From contig CAMDFO010000009.1 in the NCBI GenBank assembly GCA_945897515.1, positions 31,405-95,404 of the forward strand: 64,000 bases of DNA, in the 5' to 3' direction. The translations under genes and the position numbers were made by a program. Positions within the stretch are counted from its first letter, which is position 1. Every line of letters starts with the position of its first letter. Positions 1-9,646 of the stretch are shown piece after piece. This DNA comes from Rhodoplanes serenus (GTDB taxonomy: Bacteria; Pseudomonadota; Alphaproteobacteria; Rhizobiales; Xanthobacteraceae). The notes below the pieces were generated by a model. It saw only the letters and a list, made by a program, of their open reading frames with translations, was not told where the DNA came from and did no database searches.

Positions 1-1634
1 GGCAGGGGGCCGATCGGAACCTCGATCAGGCTAGGGCCGTCGCGGCGCTTGAATGCGCGGTTGAGCGCGGCCCGCAACTCGCCGGGCGTGCGCGCGCGTT
101 CGGCCGCTGCGCCGAAGCTTTCTGCGAACCGCACGAAATCCGGGTTGGCAAGGTCGCTCGCGATCAGATGGTTGCCGTATTTCTCCTGCTGGATGCGGCG
201 GACGTTGCCGAAAGCGCCGTCGCTGAAAACCACGCATGTCAACGGAATGCGGTGGCGGATCGCGGTGGCCAGTTCATTGGCGGTATAGAGAAAGCCGCCG
301 TCGCCCGAGATCGAGAGCACCGGCACGTCGCGGCGCGCATCCTGGGCGCCGAGCGCGGTGGCGTAGCCCCAGCCGAGATTGTCCTGATAGCCCGGGGAAA
401 GAAACGTTCGCGGCTTGTAGACCGGAAAGGCCAGACGCGCCGCGAACCCAAGCTGGGTCACCTCGTCGACCAGAATGCCGTCTTCGGGCAGTTCGGCGCG
501 GATCGCATCCAGGAAGGCGATCTGCGGTGCGATCTTTTCGAGACGCTTGCGCCAGGCCGCTTGCCGTTCGGCCATTTCCGTCGTCCGCGGCGGTCGTTTG
601 GAGTTGTGCGCTGGCAGTTCCGCAATGAGGCTCTGAAGCACCGGTCTCGCGTCGCCGATCAGGGCGACCGCGGGTTTGCGTAGGCGTCCGGGTTCCTGCG
701 GATCGGCATCGACGTGGATCACGACGATATCCTTGTCCATGCCCCACTGCCGATGCTGGATCAGGAGCCGCGTTCCGACCGCGAGCACGACGTCGACGTC
801 CTTCCAGAGCTCGTGGGCCAGCGGCAGCGTGACGCTCATCGGGTTCCGGCTATCCAGCACGCCACGGCCGCGGCGATAGCCCAGCACCGGCGCCTGCAAC
901 ATGGCCGAGAGCGCGGTGACTTCCTCGGAAGCGTCCTGCGCGCCACCGCCGCACACGATCATCGGGTTCTTCGCCGCGCCCAGGCGCTTGGCGGCCTTGC
1001 GGATCGCGGTGGCGTCGATGCTGGACTTCGGCGGGGATAGGGGGGCCTGCGGCGAAACCAAGCCTTCCTTGCCCCAGACATCGATCGCGCACTCCAGCGC
1101 GGCTGGCCCGGGGCGGCCGGCGAACATCGACTGGATCGCCTTGGCGACATGGCGCGGCGCCGATTGCGGCGTGCGGATACGGGCCACGTGGTCGACCAGC
1201 CGCGCAATGATGCCGGCCTGGTCGCGGATCTCGTGCAGGTGGCCGAGGTTTCGGCCGATGTCGTCGTCCGGGATTTGCCCGACCAGCGCCAGCACCGGTG
1301 CGTTCATGGAATAGGCAGTGAGCAGCGCTGCCGATGAATTGAGGAAGCCCGGCCCGGGTACGACCGCATAAGCCTGCGGCTTGCCCGTCGCGAGTGCAGC
1401 ACCCAGCGCCATGTACGCCGCACCCTGCTCATGGCGGGTGTGAACCGTGCGCATGCGGTCGCTTGCGTTGAACAGCGCATCGAACAGCATGTCGTTCTGC
1501 ACGCCGGGCAGGGCGTACAGCGTGTCTATGCCATGCCCGAGCATGGTGGCGACGACCGCATCCGCGGCCGTCATGGACGTGGGCGGAATCGCCGCCGCGG
1601 CCGGCTTCTTCTTGGCCGATTTCAGCTTCGCCAT
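1..1634 (-). CDS. ThDP-dependent enzyme, acetolactate-synthase-like (3' end cut by window edge)
   Basis: This is a thiamine-diphosphate enzyme of the acetolactate synthase/benzoylformate decarboxylase family; the substrate cannot be told. About 544 residues are visible and the last few fall outside the window. The N-terminal PYR domain has the activating glutamate in RHEQGAAYMA (about residue 65). The C-terminal PP domain has the Mg/ThDP motif beginning GDGGFLY. The usual NN/ND at the end of that motif reads FSDGAFGN, so Ser replaces the first Asn. The visible end, LIEVPIGPLP, is typical of the family's last 15-20 residues. ATG at 1634 follows a weak GGAAAG. It starts 29 nt after the binding-protein gene stops, so the two are probably one operon and the transported solute may feed this enzyme (inference). 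Confidence 0.85.
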   Translation of the reverse strand, partial: MAKLKSAKKKPAAAAIPPTSMTAADAVVATMLGHGIDTLYALPGVQNDMLFDALFNASDRMRTVHTRHEQGAAYMALGAALATGKPQAYAVVPGPGFLNSSAALLTAYSMNAPVLALVGQIPDDDIGRNLGHLHEIRDQAGIIARLVDHVARIRTPQSAPRHVAKAIQSMFAGRPGPAALECAIDVWGKEGLVSPQAPLSPPKSSIDATAIRKAAKRLGAAKNPMIVCGGGAQDASEEVTALSAMLQAPVLGYRRGRGVLDSRNPMSVTLPLAHELWKDVDVVLAVGTRLLIQHRQWGMDKDIVVIHVDADPQEPGRLRKPAVALIGDARPVLQSLIAELPAHNSKRPPRTTEMAERQAAWRKRLEKIAPQIAFLDAIRAELPEDGILVDEVTQLGFAARLAFPVYKPRTFLSPGYQDNLGWGYATALGAQDARRDVPVLSISGDGGFLYTANELATAIRHRIPLTCVVFSDGAFGNVRRIQQEKYGNHLIASDLANPDFVRFAESFGAAAERARTPGELRAALNRAFKRRDGPSLIEVPIGPL

Positions 1635-1663
1635 CTGCTTTCCGACCGCATCGTTTACTTTCG

Positions 1664-2506
1664 CTACTTGTCCGGTAGCGAGTTGATCAGGATCATCGCC
1701 TTCAGCATGTCGTCGGGCGGCGTGCTGCCAAACGTCTTCGCGAGGATGGCGTTGATCCGCCCGCTGCGATAGAGCCGCGCCAGTGTTCGATCCACCAGCA
1801 GGCGAAACGCGCCGTCGTCTCGGGCCAGCGCCAGCGCATAAGTCTCGTAGCTGAAATATTGCTTGCTGAGCTGGAATCCCGGCCGGCCGCCTTCATACAG
1901 CAAGGCTGCAATGATGGCGCGATCGGCGAAATAAGCGTCGACCTTGTTGTCCGAGAGCATGTCCATGCCGGCGCGATGGTCTTGCACGGGCAGGACGGTC
2001 GCCTTGACGCTCAATTGTCCGAGCGAATCGCGGAGCGTCTGCTCCGTGGTCGTTCCTGCAAGGACGCCGATCCGCTGGCCGGACAAATCCTCGAACCGCT
2101 GGATCGGCTTGCCGGTGCGCGACAGAACGCTGGCGCCATCGAGAAATGTAGGCAGCGAAAAATCGACGAGTTCGCGGCGCGGCACTGTCACGGTGCTGGG
2201 GTCGCAGAGGATGTCGACGCGGCCCTCGCGGACGGCCTCGAAACGTTGGTCCGCCGGGACCAGGACATATTCCGCTTTGACGGCAGGGCCGAGGGCTGCG
2301 GCAACCTCCCGGCATAGATCGACGATGTAGCCGGCGGGCTGTCCGCGCTCGGTCCTATAGGAATAGGGCTTGGCGTCGACCCGGTAGCCGATCTTGAAGG
2401 TCCCGGTCTGGCGAATGCGGTCGAGCGTGCTGGCGCCGGCAGCCTGCGACGCCATTGCGAGAAGGGCGCTGGCCAGGGCGGCGCTGAGGACGGTCGATCG
2501 TCGCAT
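1664..2506 (-). CDS. Amino-acid-type ABC transporter substrate-binding protein (SBP family 3)
   Basis: This is a 280-residue periplasmic solute-binding protein. A Sec signal peptide covers about residues 1-25 (MRRSTVLSAALASALLAMAS, then AxA). The body has the family-3 pattern: an early FKIGYRVDAKPYSY lobe, the GYIVDLCREVA ligand-contact helix, RVDILCDPSTVT, and a second lobe with FEDLSGQRIGV and DAYFADRAI. Length is normal for polar amino acid or related carboxylate binders. No permease or ATPase gene is adjacent, so it either serves a distant transporter or acts as a sensor. It lies just upstream of the ThDP enzyme gene in the same direction. Confidence 0.85.
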   Translation of the reverse strand: MRRSTVLSAALASALLAMASQAAGASTLDRIRQTGTFKIGYRVDAKPYSYRTERGQPAGYIVDLCREVAAALGPAVKAEYVLVPADQRFEAVREGRVDILCDPSTVTVPRRELVDFSLPTFLDGASVLSRTGKPIQRFEDLSGQRIGVLAGTTTEQTLRDSLGQLSVKATVLPVQDHRAGMDMLSDNKVDAYFADRAIIAALLYEGGRPGFQLSKQYFSYETYALALARDDGAFRLLVDRTLARLYRSGRINAILAKTFGSTPPDDMLKAMILINSLPDK

Positions 2507-2702
2507 TCAGGTGACTCGTTGTGTTCGGAAAAGACACTTTGGGATCAAATGAGGATCGCTGGCAACGGCCCGCTGGCACGCCCAGAATACAAGGCGGACG
2601 GACCAATTCCACCATCCAGGCTTGCCTTGACAAAATCAGGCCTGCGTGTGCTTCTCCGCCGCTTCATCCCTCAATTTGCAGCGATTTGTCGGGACTTCAG
2701 GC

Positions 2703-4502
2703 ATGCACCGCTACCGCTCCCACACTTGCGGCGCGCTTCGCGAAAGCGACATCGGCAAGGACGTGCGGATGTCCGGCTGGGTTCACCGCGTCCGCGACCA
2801 CGGTGGCGTCCTGTTTATCGACCTGCGCGACCATTATGGCCTCAGCCAGGTGGTGGCCGATCCGGACAGCCCGGCGTTCAAGGCGGCCGAAAAGCTGCGT
2901 GCGGAGTGGGTGGTGCGGGTCGACGGCAAGGTGCGCCGCCGTCCGTCCGGCACCGAGAACCCCGACCTGCCGACCGGTCAGATCGAGGTCTACATCACCG
3001 AGATCGAGGAACTGGGGCCGGCGGGCGACCTGCCGCTGCCGGTGTTCGGCGACCAGGAGTATCCCGAGGAAATTCGGCTGAAATACCGCTTCCTGGATCT
3101 GCGTCGCGATCGGCTGCACGCCAACATCATGAAGCGCGGCGCGATCATCGATTCGATCCGCCGACGGATGAAGGACGGCGGTTTCTTCGAATTCCAGACG
3201 CCGATCCTGACCGCGTCGTCGCCGGAAGGCGCGCGCGACTATCTGGTGCCGTCGCGCATCCATCCTGGAAAGTTTTACGCGCTGCCGCAGGCGCCGCAGC
3301 AATTCAAGCAGCTCACCATGATTGCGGGCTTCGACCGCTATTTTCAGATCGCGCCGTGTTTCCGCGACGAGGATGCGCGCGCCGACCGTTCGCCGGGCGA
3401 ATTCTATCAGCTCGACATCGAGATGAGCTTCGTCACCCAGCAGGACGTGTTCGATGCGGTCGAGCCGGTGCTGCGCGGCGTGTTCGAGGAATTCGGCGGC
3501 GGCAAGCCGGTCACGCCGAAGTTTCCGATGATCCCGTATGCGGTCGCGATGCGTGAATACGGCACCGACAAGCCGGATGTCCGCAACCCGATCAAGATGC
3601 AGAACGTCAGCGAGGCGTTCCGCGGTTCGGGATTCAAGATTTTCGCCAACATCCTGGCGGCCGATCCAAAGAACGAAGTCTGGGCCATTCCCGCGCCGGG
3701 CGGCGGCAACCGCGCCTTCGCCGATCGCATGAACTCCTGGGCGCAAGGCGAGGGCCAGCCGGGGCTCGGCTATATCTTCTGGCGCGAGGGCGAGGAGGGC
3801 GGCGCGGGTCCGCTTGGCAAGAACATCGGGCTGGAACGAACCAAGCAGATTGCCGATCAGCTTGGCCTCAAGGTCGGCGACGCGGTGTTTTTCGCCGCCG
3901 GCAATCCGAAGAACTTCGTGAAATTCGCCGGCACCGCGCGCACCAAGGTTGGCGAGGAATTGAACCTCATCGCCAAGGATCGCTTCGATTTCTGCTGGAT
4001 TGTCGATTTCCCGATGTACGAATTCAACGAGGAAGAGAAGAAGATCGACTTCTCGCACAATCCGTTCTCGATGCCGAACATGGAGCCGGAGGATTTCCTG
4101 AAGCTCGACCCGAGCGACAGCGAAAAAATCCTTGGGATGAAGGCGATCCAGTACGACATCGTCTGCAACGGCATCGAACTGTCGTCGGGCGCGATCCGCA
4201 ACCATCGCCCGGACGTGATGAAGAAGGCGTTCGCGATCGCCGGTTACGACGAGGAAGTACTGGAGGAAAAGTTCGGCGGCATGCTGCGCGCGCTTTCCCT
4301 CGGCGCCCCCCCGCACGGAGGCATCGCGCCCGGCATCGACCGCATCGTCATGCTGCTGTGCGGCGAGGAGAATCTGCGCGAGGTGGTGCTCTATCCGATG
4401 AACCAGCGCGCCGAGGACTTGATGATGGGCGCGCCGTCCGAGGTGTCGCCGAAACAGCTCCGCGAATTGCACATCCGGCTGAACCTGCCGGATAAAAAAT
4501 AG
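2703..4502 (+). CDS. aspS: Aspartate--tRNA ligase
   Basis: This class II aminoacyl-tRNA synthetase charges tRNA-Asp (and possibly tRNA-Asn, as is common in alphaproteobacteria). At 599 residues it is the bacterial form with the GAD insertion domain. It opens with the OB-fold anticodon domain ([10 protein letters not shown], then [11 protein letters not shown]). The motif 2 loop [10 protein letters not shown] sits near residue 220 and motif 3, [14 protein letters not shown], near 535. An in-frame ATG at 2646 would add 19 residues that do not belong to the family, so 2703 is chosen. A TTGACA hexamer at 2627-2632 is a candidate -35 box. Confidence 0.97.
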   Translation: MHRYRSHTCGALRESDIGKDVRMSGWVHRVRDHGGVLFIDLRDHYGLSQVVADPDSPAFKAAEKLRAEWVVRVDGKVRRRPSGTENPDLPTGQIEVYITEIEELGPAGDLPLPVFGDQEYPEEIRLKYRFLDLRRDRLHANIMKRGAIIDSIRRRMKDGGFFEFQTPILTASSPEGARDYLVPSRIHPGKFYALPQAPQQFKQLTMIAGFDRYFQIAPCFRDEDARADRSPGEFYQLDIEMSFVTQQDVFDAVEPVLRGVFEEFGGGKPVTPKFPMIPYAVAMREYGTDKPDVRNPIKMQNVSEAFRGSGFKIFANILAADPKNEVWAIPAPGGGNRAFADRMNSWAQGEGQPGLGYIFWREGEEGGAGPLGKNIGLERTKQIADQLGLKVGDAVFFAAGNPKNFVKFAGTARTKVGEELNLIAKDRFDFCWIVDFPMYEFNEEEKKIDFSHNPFSMPNMEPEDFLKLDPSDSEKILGMKAIQYDIVCNGIELSSGAIRNHRPDVMKKAFAIAGYDEEVLEEKFGGMLRALSLGAPPHGGIAPGIDRIVMLLCGEENLREVVLYPMNQRAEDLMMGAPSEVSPKQLRELHIRLNLPDKK

Positions 4503-4512
4503 AGCAAAAGCG

Positions 4513-5436
4513 CTACTTCTCCGGTAGCGGGATGAACTCTTCGGTGTCGCCCGGAACGATGTCGAATTTTCCGGTCTTCCACTCCGCCTTGGCCTGCTCG
4601 ATCCGCTCCTTGCGCGACGACACGAAATTCCACCATATGTGACGCGGCCCATCCATCGCCGCGCCGCCGGCGATCACGAGATGCGCGTCGGTGACGGCCG
4701 TCAGCGTGATCCGGTCGCCCGGTCGGAACACCAGCAGCTTCTGCGGGCCGAACCGGTCGCCTGCGATATCGATCTCGCCGGTCAGCACGTAGATCGCACG
4801 CTCCTCGTGGTCGGCGTCGAGCGGCAGTGTGCTTTCGGCCCTGAGCAGGACGTCGGCGAAGACTGTGTCGGAGGTGGTCGCAACAGGCGAGCGCGCGCCA
4901 TAGAGCGAGCCGACGACGATGCGCGCGGTGGTCCCTCTTTCACGCACGAGCGGGAAGTCTTCGACAGGGTGATGCGCGAAGGCCGGCGCCATTTCCTCGG
5001 CCGCCGCCGGCAGCGCCACCCACATTTGCAGGCCGTGCAGGCTGTCGCCCTTGGCGCGGCGTTCCGGCCCGGTGCGCTCGGAATGCACGATGCCGCGTCC
5101 GGCGGTCATCCAATTCACTTCGCCTGGCAGGATCGGTGCCGCGGTGCCGAGGCTGTCGCGGTGCATGATCTCGCCATCGAGCAGATACGTCACGGTGGCA
5201 AGCCCGATATGCGGATGCGGCCGCACGTCGAGGCCGCTGCCGGAGCGGAACTCCGTCGGCCCGAAATGATCGAAGAACACGAACGGCCCGACCATGCGCG
5301 ACTGTGCAGACGGCAACGCCCGGCGCACGATGAAGCCGTCACCGAGATCGGCCGAACGAGGCACGATGACCTGCTTGATGGCATCGCACTGGAATTTATT
5401 GCCGGGGGCGGGGTCCTGGCCGGGGAAGAAGCTCAT
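4513..5436 (-). CDS. Pirin family protein
   Basis: This is a 307-residue bicupin of the pirin family. Bacterial members are often quercetin 2,3-dioxygenases or metal-dependent redox regulators. The four N-terminal cupin metal ligands are present: H74 and H76 in RPHPHIG, H118 and E120 in GRGIVHSERTG. The second cupin lacks an obvious metal site, as is usual. ATG at 5436 follows a clear AGGAGT; a longer frame upstream to 5529 has no ribosome-binding site and is rejected. It converges on aspS with a 10-nt gap. Confidence 0.9.
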   Translation of the reverse strand: MSFFPGQDPAPGNKFQCDAIKQVIVPRSADLGDGFIVRRALPSAQSRMVGPFVFFDHFGPTEFRSGSGLDVRPHPHIGLATVTYLLDGEIMHRDSLGTAAPILPGEVNWMTAGRGIVHSERTGPERRAKGDSLHGLQMWVALPAAAEEMAPAFAHHPVEDFPLVRERGTTARIVVGSLYGARSPVATTSDTVFADVLLRAESTLPLDADHEERAIYVLTGEIDIAGDRFGPQKLLVFRPGDRITLTAVTDAHLVIAGGAAMDGPRHIWWNFVSSRKERIEQAKAEWKTGKFDIVPGDTEEFIPLPEK

Positions 5437-5578
5437 GACTGCACTCCTGCCGACGCCGCCAGTGCGGCGCGCAGGGCCGTCAATAAGCCTATTTCGCCTG
5501 CCGTCAATGTGGCCCGAGACCGGCGGCATTCACGAGAACGTCAAGCCGGCCGGGCCTGCGCGGTTTCCGGTGTGTGCG

Positions 5579-6670
5579 TTACACCTTGATCCGCGGTAGG
5601 AGCTTTGCCGCCGTCTCGCGCTCGATCGAGCGCAACTCCGTGGCGTTGAAGCCCCAATCGGCAATGCCCTTGTTCACCTCGGCGCCGTCGCGATACGGGA
5701 AATCGGTGCCGTAGAGCAGCTGCGACGTCGGCACCATCTGGAGCAGCGCCGCGAGTTGACCCCGCGTGTTGCCCTGCGCCAACTCGTAATAGAATTTGGC
5801 GAATTCCGGCATCGGTCCGTTGGGAAGGTGCGCGTGCTTCTGCACAATCTGCTGACGGACGAAACGCGCGGTGAGGAACGGCAGCGTGCCGCCGCTGTGC
5901 GAGAAGATCCAGCGAATGTCGGGATACTTCGTCGCTGTGCCGCTGAACACCAGATGCGCAATGGTGCGGGTGGTGTCGGTGGCGTATTCGATCGAGCCTG
6001 GCGGGATTCCGGGGACGGCGCCGTCGCAGCATTTCGGCGTGAGCGGGTGGACGTAGATCACGGCCTTGCGACGGTTGAGCTCCTTGTAGATCGGCGCGAA
6101 CGAAGGATCGCCAAGATATTTGCCGTCATAGCTCGTCAGCAGCCCGAGGCCGTCGGCCTTGAGCGTGTCGAACACGTATTCGATTTCCTTCAGGCTGCCT
6201 TCGACGTCCGGCAGCGAGATGGTGGCGAACAGCCCGAACCGGCCGGGATGATCCTGGACCAGCTTGGCGCCGTAGTCGTTGATCTCGCGCGACAGCCTGC
6301 GCGATTCCGCAACGTCGCCGAACCAGGCGCCGGGCTGGACCTGCGAAAGCATCGACACCGCGATGCCGCTCTTGTCCATGTCCTCGATCGACATGGCGGG
6401 CGACCACCTTGGCGCACCCATCTTGTGCTTGGTCAGGGCCTCGCGATGCTGCGGCGGTAGGAAGTGATGATGCACGTCGACCCGGACCTTTGCCGCGGCC
6501 GGTTGAGCTTGCGCCAGCACGGTAGGCGCTCCGAGCGTGGTTGCTGCGACGGCCGCGATGCCGCCGGTGAGGAAACTCCGGCGGCCGAGTTCAAGGCCGG
6601 TTGCAGAAAAGCCGGGCGCGCAACAGCCGCAACCCGAAAGCAACCTTCGCACGCCTGTCTGTCCGCTCAT
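5579..6670 (-). CDS. Tat-exported amidohydrolase (Amidohydro_2 / ACMSD-like)
   Basis: This is a 363-residue TIM-barrel metal hydrolase of the amidohydrolase-2 family, which includes aminocarboxymuconate-semialdehyde decarboxylase. A twin-arginine signal, GRRSFLTGG (residues 29-37), is followed by a hydrophobic stretch ending in VLAQAQ, so it is probably exported folded. Metal ligands appear as HHH at 67-69, IYVHP, FSHSGG and the closing YGTDFP aspartate. The segment before the twin arginines is unusually long and holds a CGCC cluster at 14-17. ATG at 6670 follows GGGAGGAAGG; further upstream starts have no such site. The substrate is unknown. Confidence 0.85.
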   Translation of the reverse strand: MSGQTGVRRLLSGCGCCAPGFSATGLELGRRSFLTGGIAAVAATTLGAPTVLAQAQPAAAKVRVDVHHHFLPPQHREALTKHKMGAPRWSPAMSIEDMDKSGIAVSMLSQVQPGAWFGDVAESRRLSREINDYGAKLVQDHPGRFGLFATISLPDVEGSLKEIEYVFDTLKADGLGLLTSYDGKYLGDPSFAPIYKELNRRKAVIYVHPLTPKCCDGAVPGIPPGSIEYATDTTRTIAHLVFSGTATKYPDIRWIFSHSGGTLPFLTARFVRQQIVQKHAHLPNGPMPEFAKFYYELAQGNTRGQLAALLQMVPTSQLLYGTDFPYRDGAEVNKGIADWGFNATELRSIERETAAKLLPRIKV

Positions 6671-6809
6671 CGCCTTCCTCCCAGAGGACGCCTCCCGGGC
6701 GTCGTTTTCATTGACGGCAATTGGCGCGCTTCCCCGAGAACGAGTCAAGATGGGTTTCGTCACGCGGAGCTTTTTCCGTGCGCTGGCCAAAGCGAAATGT
6801 TGCAGCCGA

Positions 6810-7676
6810 TCAATTCGAGGACCTTGCTCCGAACAGCCGCCGCGCGTTGCCGTTGGCGATACGCCGCGCCTGATCGATCGGAAGCTGCGCCAGCCAGGCG
6901 CGATAGTTCTGGAACAGCGAGTCGTAGCTGAACCAGCGCTCGTTGATCCAGGTGTCGGAGCCGATCAGGAAGCGGTCGGAGTGGCGGGCGAACAGATTGC
7001 GCCATTCCTCGCTCAGCTTGCCGCCGCCTTCGGTGATGCCGTAGCGATACGATAGCTCGCCCCAGAGTTGATCCTTGTATTTGTCCATGAGCTCGGCCAC
7101 GCGTGCCGGCGGGGTGGAGAAGCCGGTGTGGGCCCAGACGATTCTGGCTCGCCCGTTGTGTGCGAACAGGTGCAGCAGCGCGGTCTCGTCGCAATGGCAA
7201 TGCAGGTAAAGGTCGCGCTCGACCGCGAAATCGACGGTCTTTTTGACCAGCGGCCCGGCAGCCGCATTGCCGGAAAGATGGAATTCGCCGATGCCGCGAT
7301 AATAGCCGCGCTTGTACTCGTCCTGGATCAAATCGAAGATCGAGGGATCGCTGAACCAAGTCCCGATATCGGCGCGGATACGGTACGGCCGGATGAACGG
7401 CACCACCCAGAGCCCCGGCGATTTGGCGTCGACCAACTGATGGGTGCCCTTGTTCGGCCGGCTGGTCGCGAGCACGCCGGTGACGCCGTTGCGGCGGAAG
7501 GTCTCCAGCACCTTGTCGAGCGAATAGAACGGATTGGGCTCCTGATTGTAGTGCAGGTGCGCATCGAACAGCTCCAACCGCTCCTGCGATCGAGCGTTCT
7601 CCGCCAGCGCAAAGGTGCCGCTCAGGGTCACGGCGACCGCAAGCATTAGCTGCTTGAAATCGATGCGGACGGTCAT
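6810..7676 (-). CDS. Secreted amidohydrolase family protein
   Basis: This 288-residue protein has a Sec signal peptide (about 1-27, ending in ALAENARS) and an amidohydrolase TIM barrel. Visible metal-site elements are FDAHLHY near residue 38, LHCHCDET near 160, VWAHTGF near 185 and FLIGSDTW near 242. The HxH-H-H-D set is complete, so it may be an active metallohydrolase in the periplasm. It lies 139 nt upstream of the Tat-exported amidohydrolase on the same strand; the pair may share a transcript but the two sequences are not close paralogues. The substrate is unknown. Confidence 0.8.
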   Translation of the reverse strand: MTVRIDFKQLMLAVAVTLSGTFALAENARSQERLELFDAHLHYNQEPNPFYSLDKVLETFRRNGVTGVLATSRPNKGTHQLVDAKSPGLWVVPFIRPYRIRADIGTWFSDPSIFDLIQDEYKRGYYRGIGEFHLSGNAAAGPLVKKTVDFAVERDLYLHCHCDETALLHLFAHNGRARIVWAHTGFSTPPARVAELMDKYKDQLWGELSYRYGITEGGGKLSEEWRNLFARHSDRFLIGSDTWINERWFSYDSLFQNYRAWLAQLPIDQARRIANGNARRLFGARSSN

Positions 7677-7825
7677 CGGGTTCCCCGGTTTCGTAAAAGA
7701 CGTCGGCTATGTCGGCTAACGCACTGTAGCATTTCCCGATGCGAACGAGCGCTATTGAGGATTTGGTAACCATACGAAGCGTGCGGCGGTGCTGGCTTCG
7801 TATTTCAACGGACGGGCGGGGAAGG

Positions 7826-7843
7826 TTAAGCGCGCCTTTACGC
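7826..7843 (+). promoter_or_regulatory. Conserved upstream element, copy A
   Basis: An 18-bp element (TTAAGCGCGCCTTTACGC) lies 40 nt before the proposed TTG start of the first EAL gene. It matches the element before the second EAL gene at 17 of 18 positions and at nearly the same distance. It may be a promoter or an operator. It does not match a sigma consensus I can name. Confidence 0.5.
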
Positions 7844-7882
7844 CCCTCCTTCATTTTGAACCGTCGTTGTGCGAGGCCTGAA

Positions 7883-9508
7883 TTGCTCTCCCCAGGACAT
7901 AAGAACTTCAAGCTCGTAGCCGCCGTGTTTGGCATTATTGCCACCGGCGTGCCGATGTTTTTTTTCAATACGTGGCTCAACAAGCAGGGCGAGGACGAGG
8001 CATACGTCACGGCGAATTGGATCATCGCGGCTGCGGAACGCCAGGTCGGGCAGACGATCGCGCTGTTGCAGGATCTCGGTAACCGCGGGATCGACAATTG
8101 TCGGCCAATGCAGGTCGAGGCCATGCGCCAGCAGGCGTTCATGTCCGGTGCGATCAAGGAGGTGATGCTGATCGCTCCGAATGGCCAGGTCCAGTGCACC
8201 GATGCGGGTCCGGTGCAGGGACGCCGCGAGGTCTTGGCTTCGGCAGCAACGTCGCAGCCTGAGATCATCCTCGATATTGTGCGGACCTCGGACCTGGGCG
8301 ATCGCTTTCTCAGCGTCCGCAGGATCGGCGGGCCTGGCAAGCATAGTCTGGCGGCGCTGATGCCGATGGTCGCGCTTCTGCCGCATGCCACGCTGCAGAG
8401 CGGCCGGCTGTTGGGCTACGCCCGCCTGATGCTGGCCGATGGCACGCCGGTCGGCAGCACGGGCGTCTCATCCGAGGCCGACTACGGGCAAGCCGGAAAG
8501 ATGATTACCCATGCACGCTCGGCCAAGTACGGGTTCACCGTCGCGGTTTCGATGGAGAAGCACGGTGTGATCGCGGATTATGACGATCTACGCCGGATCG
8601 GCATGGTGGTGACCGGCGTCGTGGCGCTGGTTATTTTGACGTTCGCCCTGATCTTTCCCTGGCGGCATCGCGACAGTCCTATTGCGGATATCGCCAAGGC
8701 CGTGCTGGCCGACGAGTTCGTGCCCTACTATCAACCGGTTGTGGACCTCCAGAACGGGCGGCTTCTGGGTGCCGAGGTGTTGGTGCGCTGGCGCCGTCCC
8801 GACGGCACCATCGTTGAACCTGGCGCTTTCATTCCGCTGATGGAAAGCAGCGGCTTGATCCTCGATCTGACCCGCTCACTGATGCGGCGGGTGCGCAAGG
8901 ACATGGGCGAAGCGCTGGGACGGCGCCGCCACATGTCGATCGCCTTCAACGTCGCGCCCGCGCATTTCGTCGATGCGCTAATCCTCAATGACGTCGGTGC
9001 GATCTTCGATGGCTCGCCGATCCGGTTGTCGCAGATCGTGCTCGAGCTGACCGAGCGTTATGAGGTCGAGAACCTGACCAGCACGCGCCGGGTTGTCGCC
9101 GCGCTCCAGGGCCTGGGCTGCAAGGTCGCCATTGACGATCTCGGCACCGGACACAGCGGCTTGTCCTACATCCTCAAGCTTGGCGTCGACATCATCAAGA
9201 TCGACAAGATTTTCGTCGAGGCCATCGGCACCGAAGGGCATTCGAAAGCCATTATCGAGACCTTGATCGATCTCGCCCGCAACATGCGCATGGAGATCAT
9301 CGCCGAAGGCGTCGAAACCTTCGACCAGGTCACGTATCTGCGTGAACACGGAATCAGCGCCGCGCAGGGTTATGTCTTCGCGCCGCCGCTGCCTGCGGAA
9401 TCGTTCCTGAAGCTCCTTGAAGCGATGGACCCTGCGGTCGGGGAGCCATCGAACGAAATCACGGCGATGGCGCAAGAGCTGGCGGCCATGAAAAAGGCAG
9501 CCGCCTGA
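7883..9508 (+). CDS. CSS-domain/EAL cyclic-di-GMP phosphodiesterase, copy A
   Basis: This is a membrane-anchored PDE that should cleave c-di-GMP in the cytosol and sense the periplasm. Order: TM helix 11-28, a periplasmic CSS-type domain with C73 (DNCRP) and C105 (VQCTD), a second TM near 240-262, and an EAL domain from about 280. EAL signature residues are intact: GAEVLVRW, IAFNVAP, LELTERYE, IDDLGTGHSG, IKIDK and IAEGVET. In class C PDEs of enterobacteria the cysteines form a redox-sensitive disulfide. TTG at 7883, after GAGG, is preferred because its 5' context aligns with the paralogue; an in-frame ATG at 7739 would add 48 residues of non-coding character. The protein would be 541 residues. 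Confidence 0.88.
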   Translation: MLSPGHKNFKLVAAVFGIIATGVPMFFFNTWLNKQGEDEAYVTANWIIAAAERQVGQTIALLQDLGNRGIDNCRPMQVEAMRQQAFMSGAIKEVMLIAPNGQVQCTDAGPVQGRREVLASAATSQPEIILDIVRTSDLGDRFLSVRRIGGPGKHSLAALMPMVALLPHATLQSGRLLGYARLMLADGTPVGSTGVSSEADYGQAGKMITHARSAKYGFTVAVSMEKHGVIADYDDLRRIGMVVTGVVALVILTFALIFPWRHRDSPIADIAKAVLADEFVPYYQPVVDLQNGRLLGAEVLVRWRRPDGTIVEPGAFIPLMESSGLILDLTRSLMRRVRKDMGEALGRRRHMSIAFNVAPAHFVDALILNDVGAIFDGSPIRLSQIVLELTERYEVENLTSTRRVVAALQGLGCKVAIDDLGTGHSGLSYILKLGVDIIKIDKIFVEAIGTEGHSKAIIETLIDLARNMRMEIIAEGVETFDQVTYLREHGISAAQGYVFAPPLPAESFLKLLEAMDPAVGEPSNEITAMAQELAAMKKAAA

Positions 9509-9590
9509 TCGGTCGCCGTTAGCGTTCCGTTAACCATCAGCGGCCGCACTGCCACATAACAAGCTCCGACGCACTCACCCTCGCTTAAGC

Positions 9591-9608
9591 TTAAGCCCGC
9601 CTTTACGC
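9591..9608 (+). promoter_or_regulatory. Conserved upstream element, copy B
   Basis: TTAAGCCCGCCTTTACGC lies 39 nt before the proposed GTG start of the second EAL gene, nearly identical to the copy at 7826-7843. A near-CtrA pattern (TTAG-N7-TTAAC, one mismatch) also lies at 9519-9534. Either could regulate the gene; neither is proven. Confidence 0.5.
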
Positions 9609-9646
9609 GGCTCATTCAAGATTCGGCATCGTTGTGTGGGGTCTTG

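Noticed and set aside
2697..4652. 651-codon minus-strand frame antisense to aspS
   Set aside because: It is a shadow of aspS in GC-rich DNA; the plus frame is a full aspartyl-tRNA synthetase and the antisense protein matches nothing.
9519..9534. CtrA binding site before the second EAL gene
   Set aside because: TTAG-N7-TTAAC has one mismatch to the full site and no counterpart before the first EAL gene, so it is too weak to claim.
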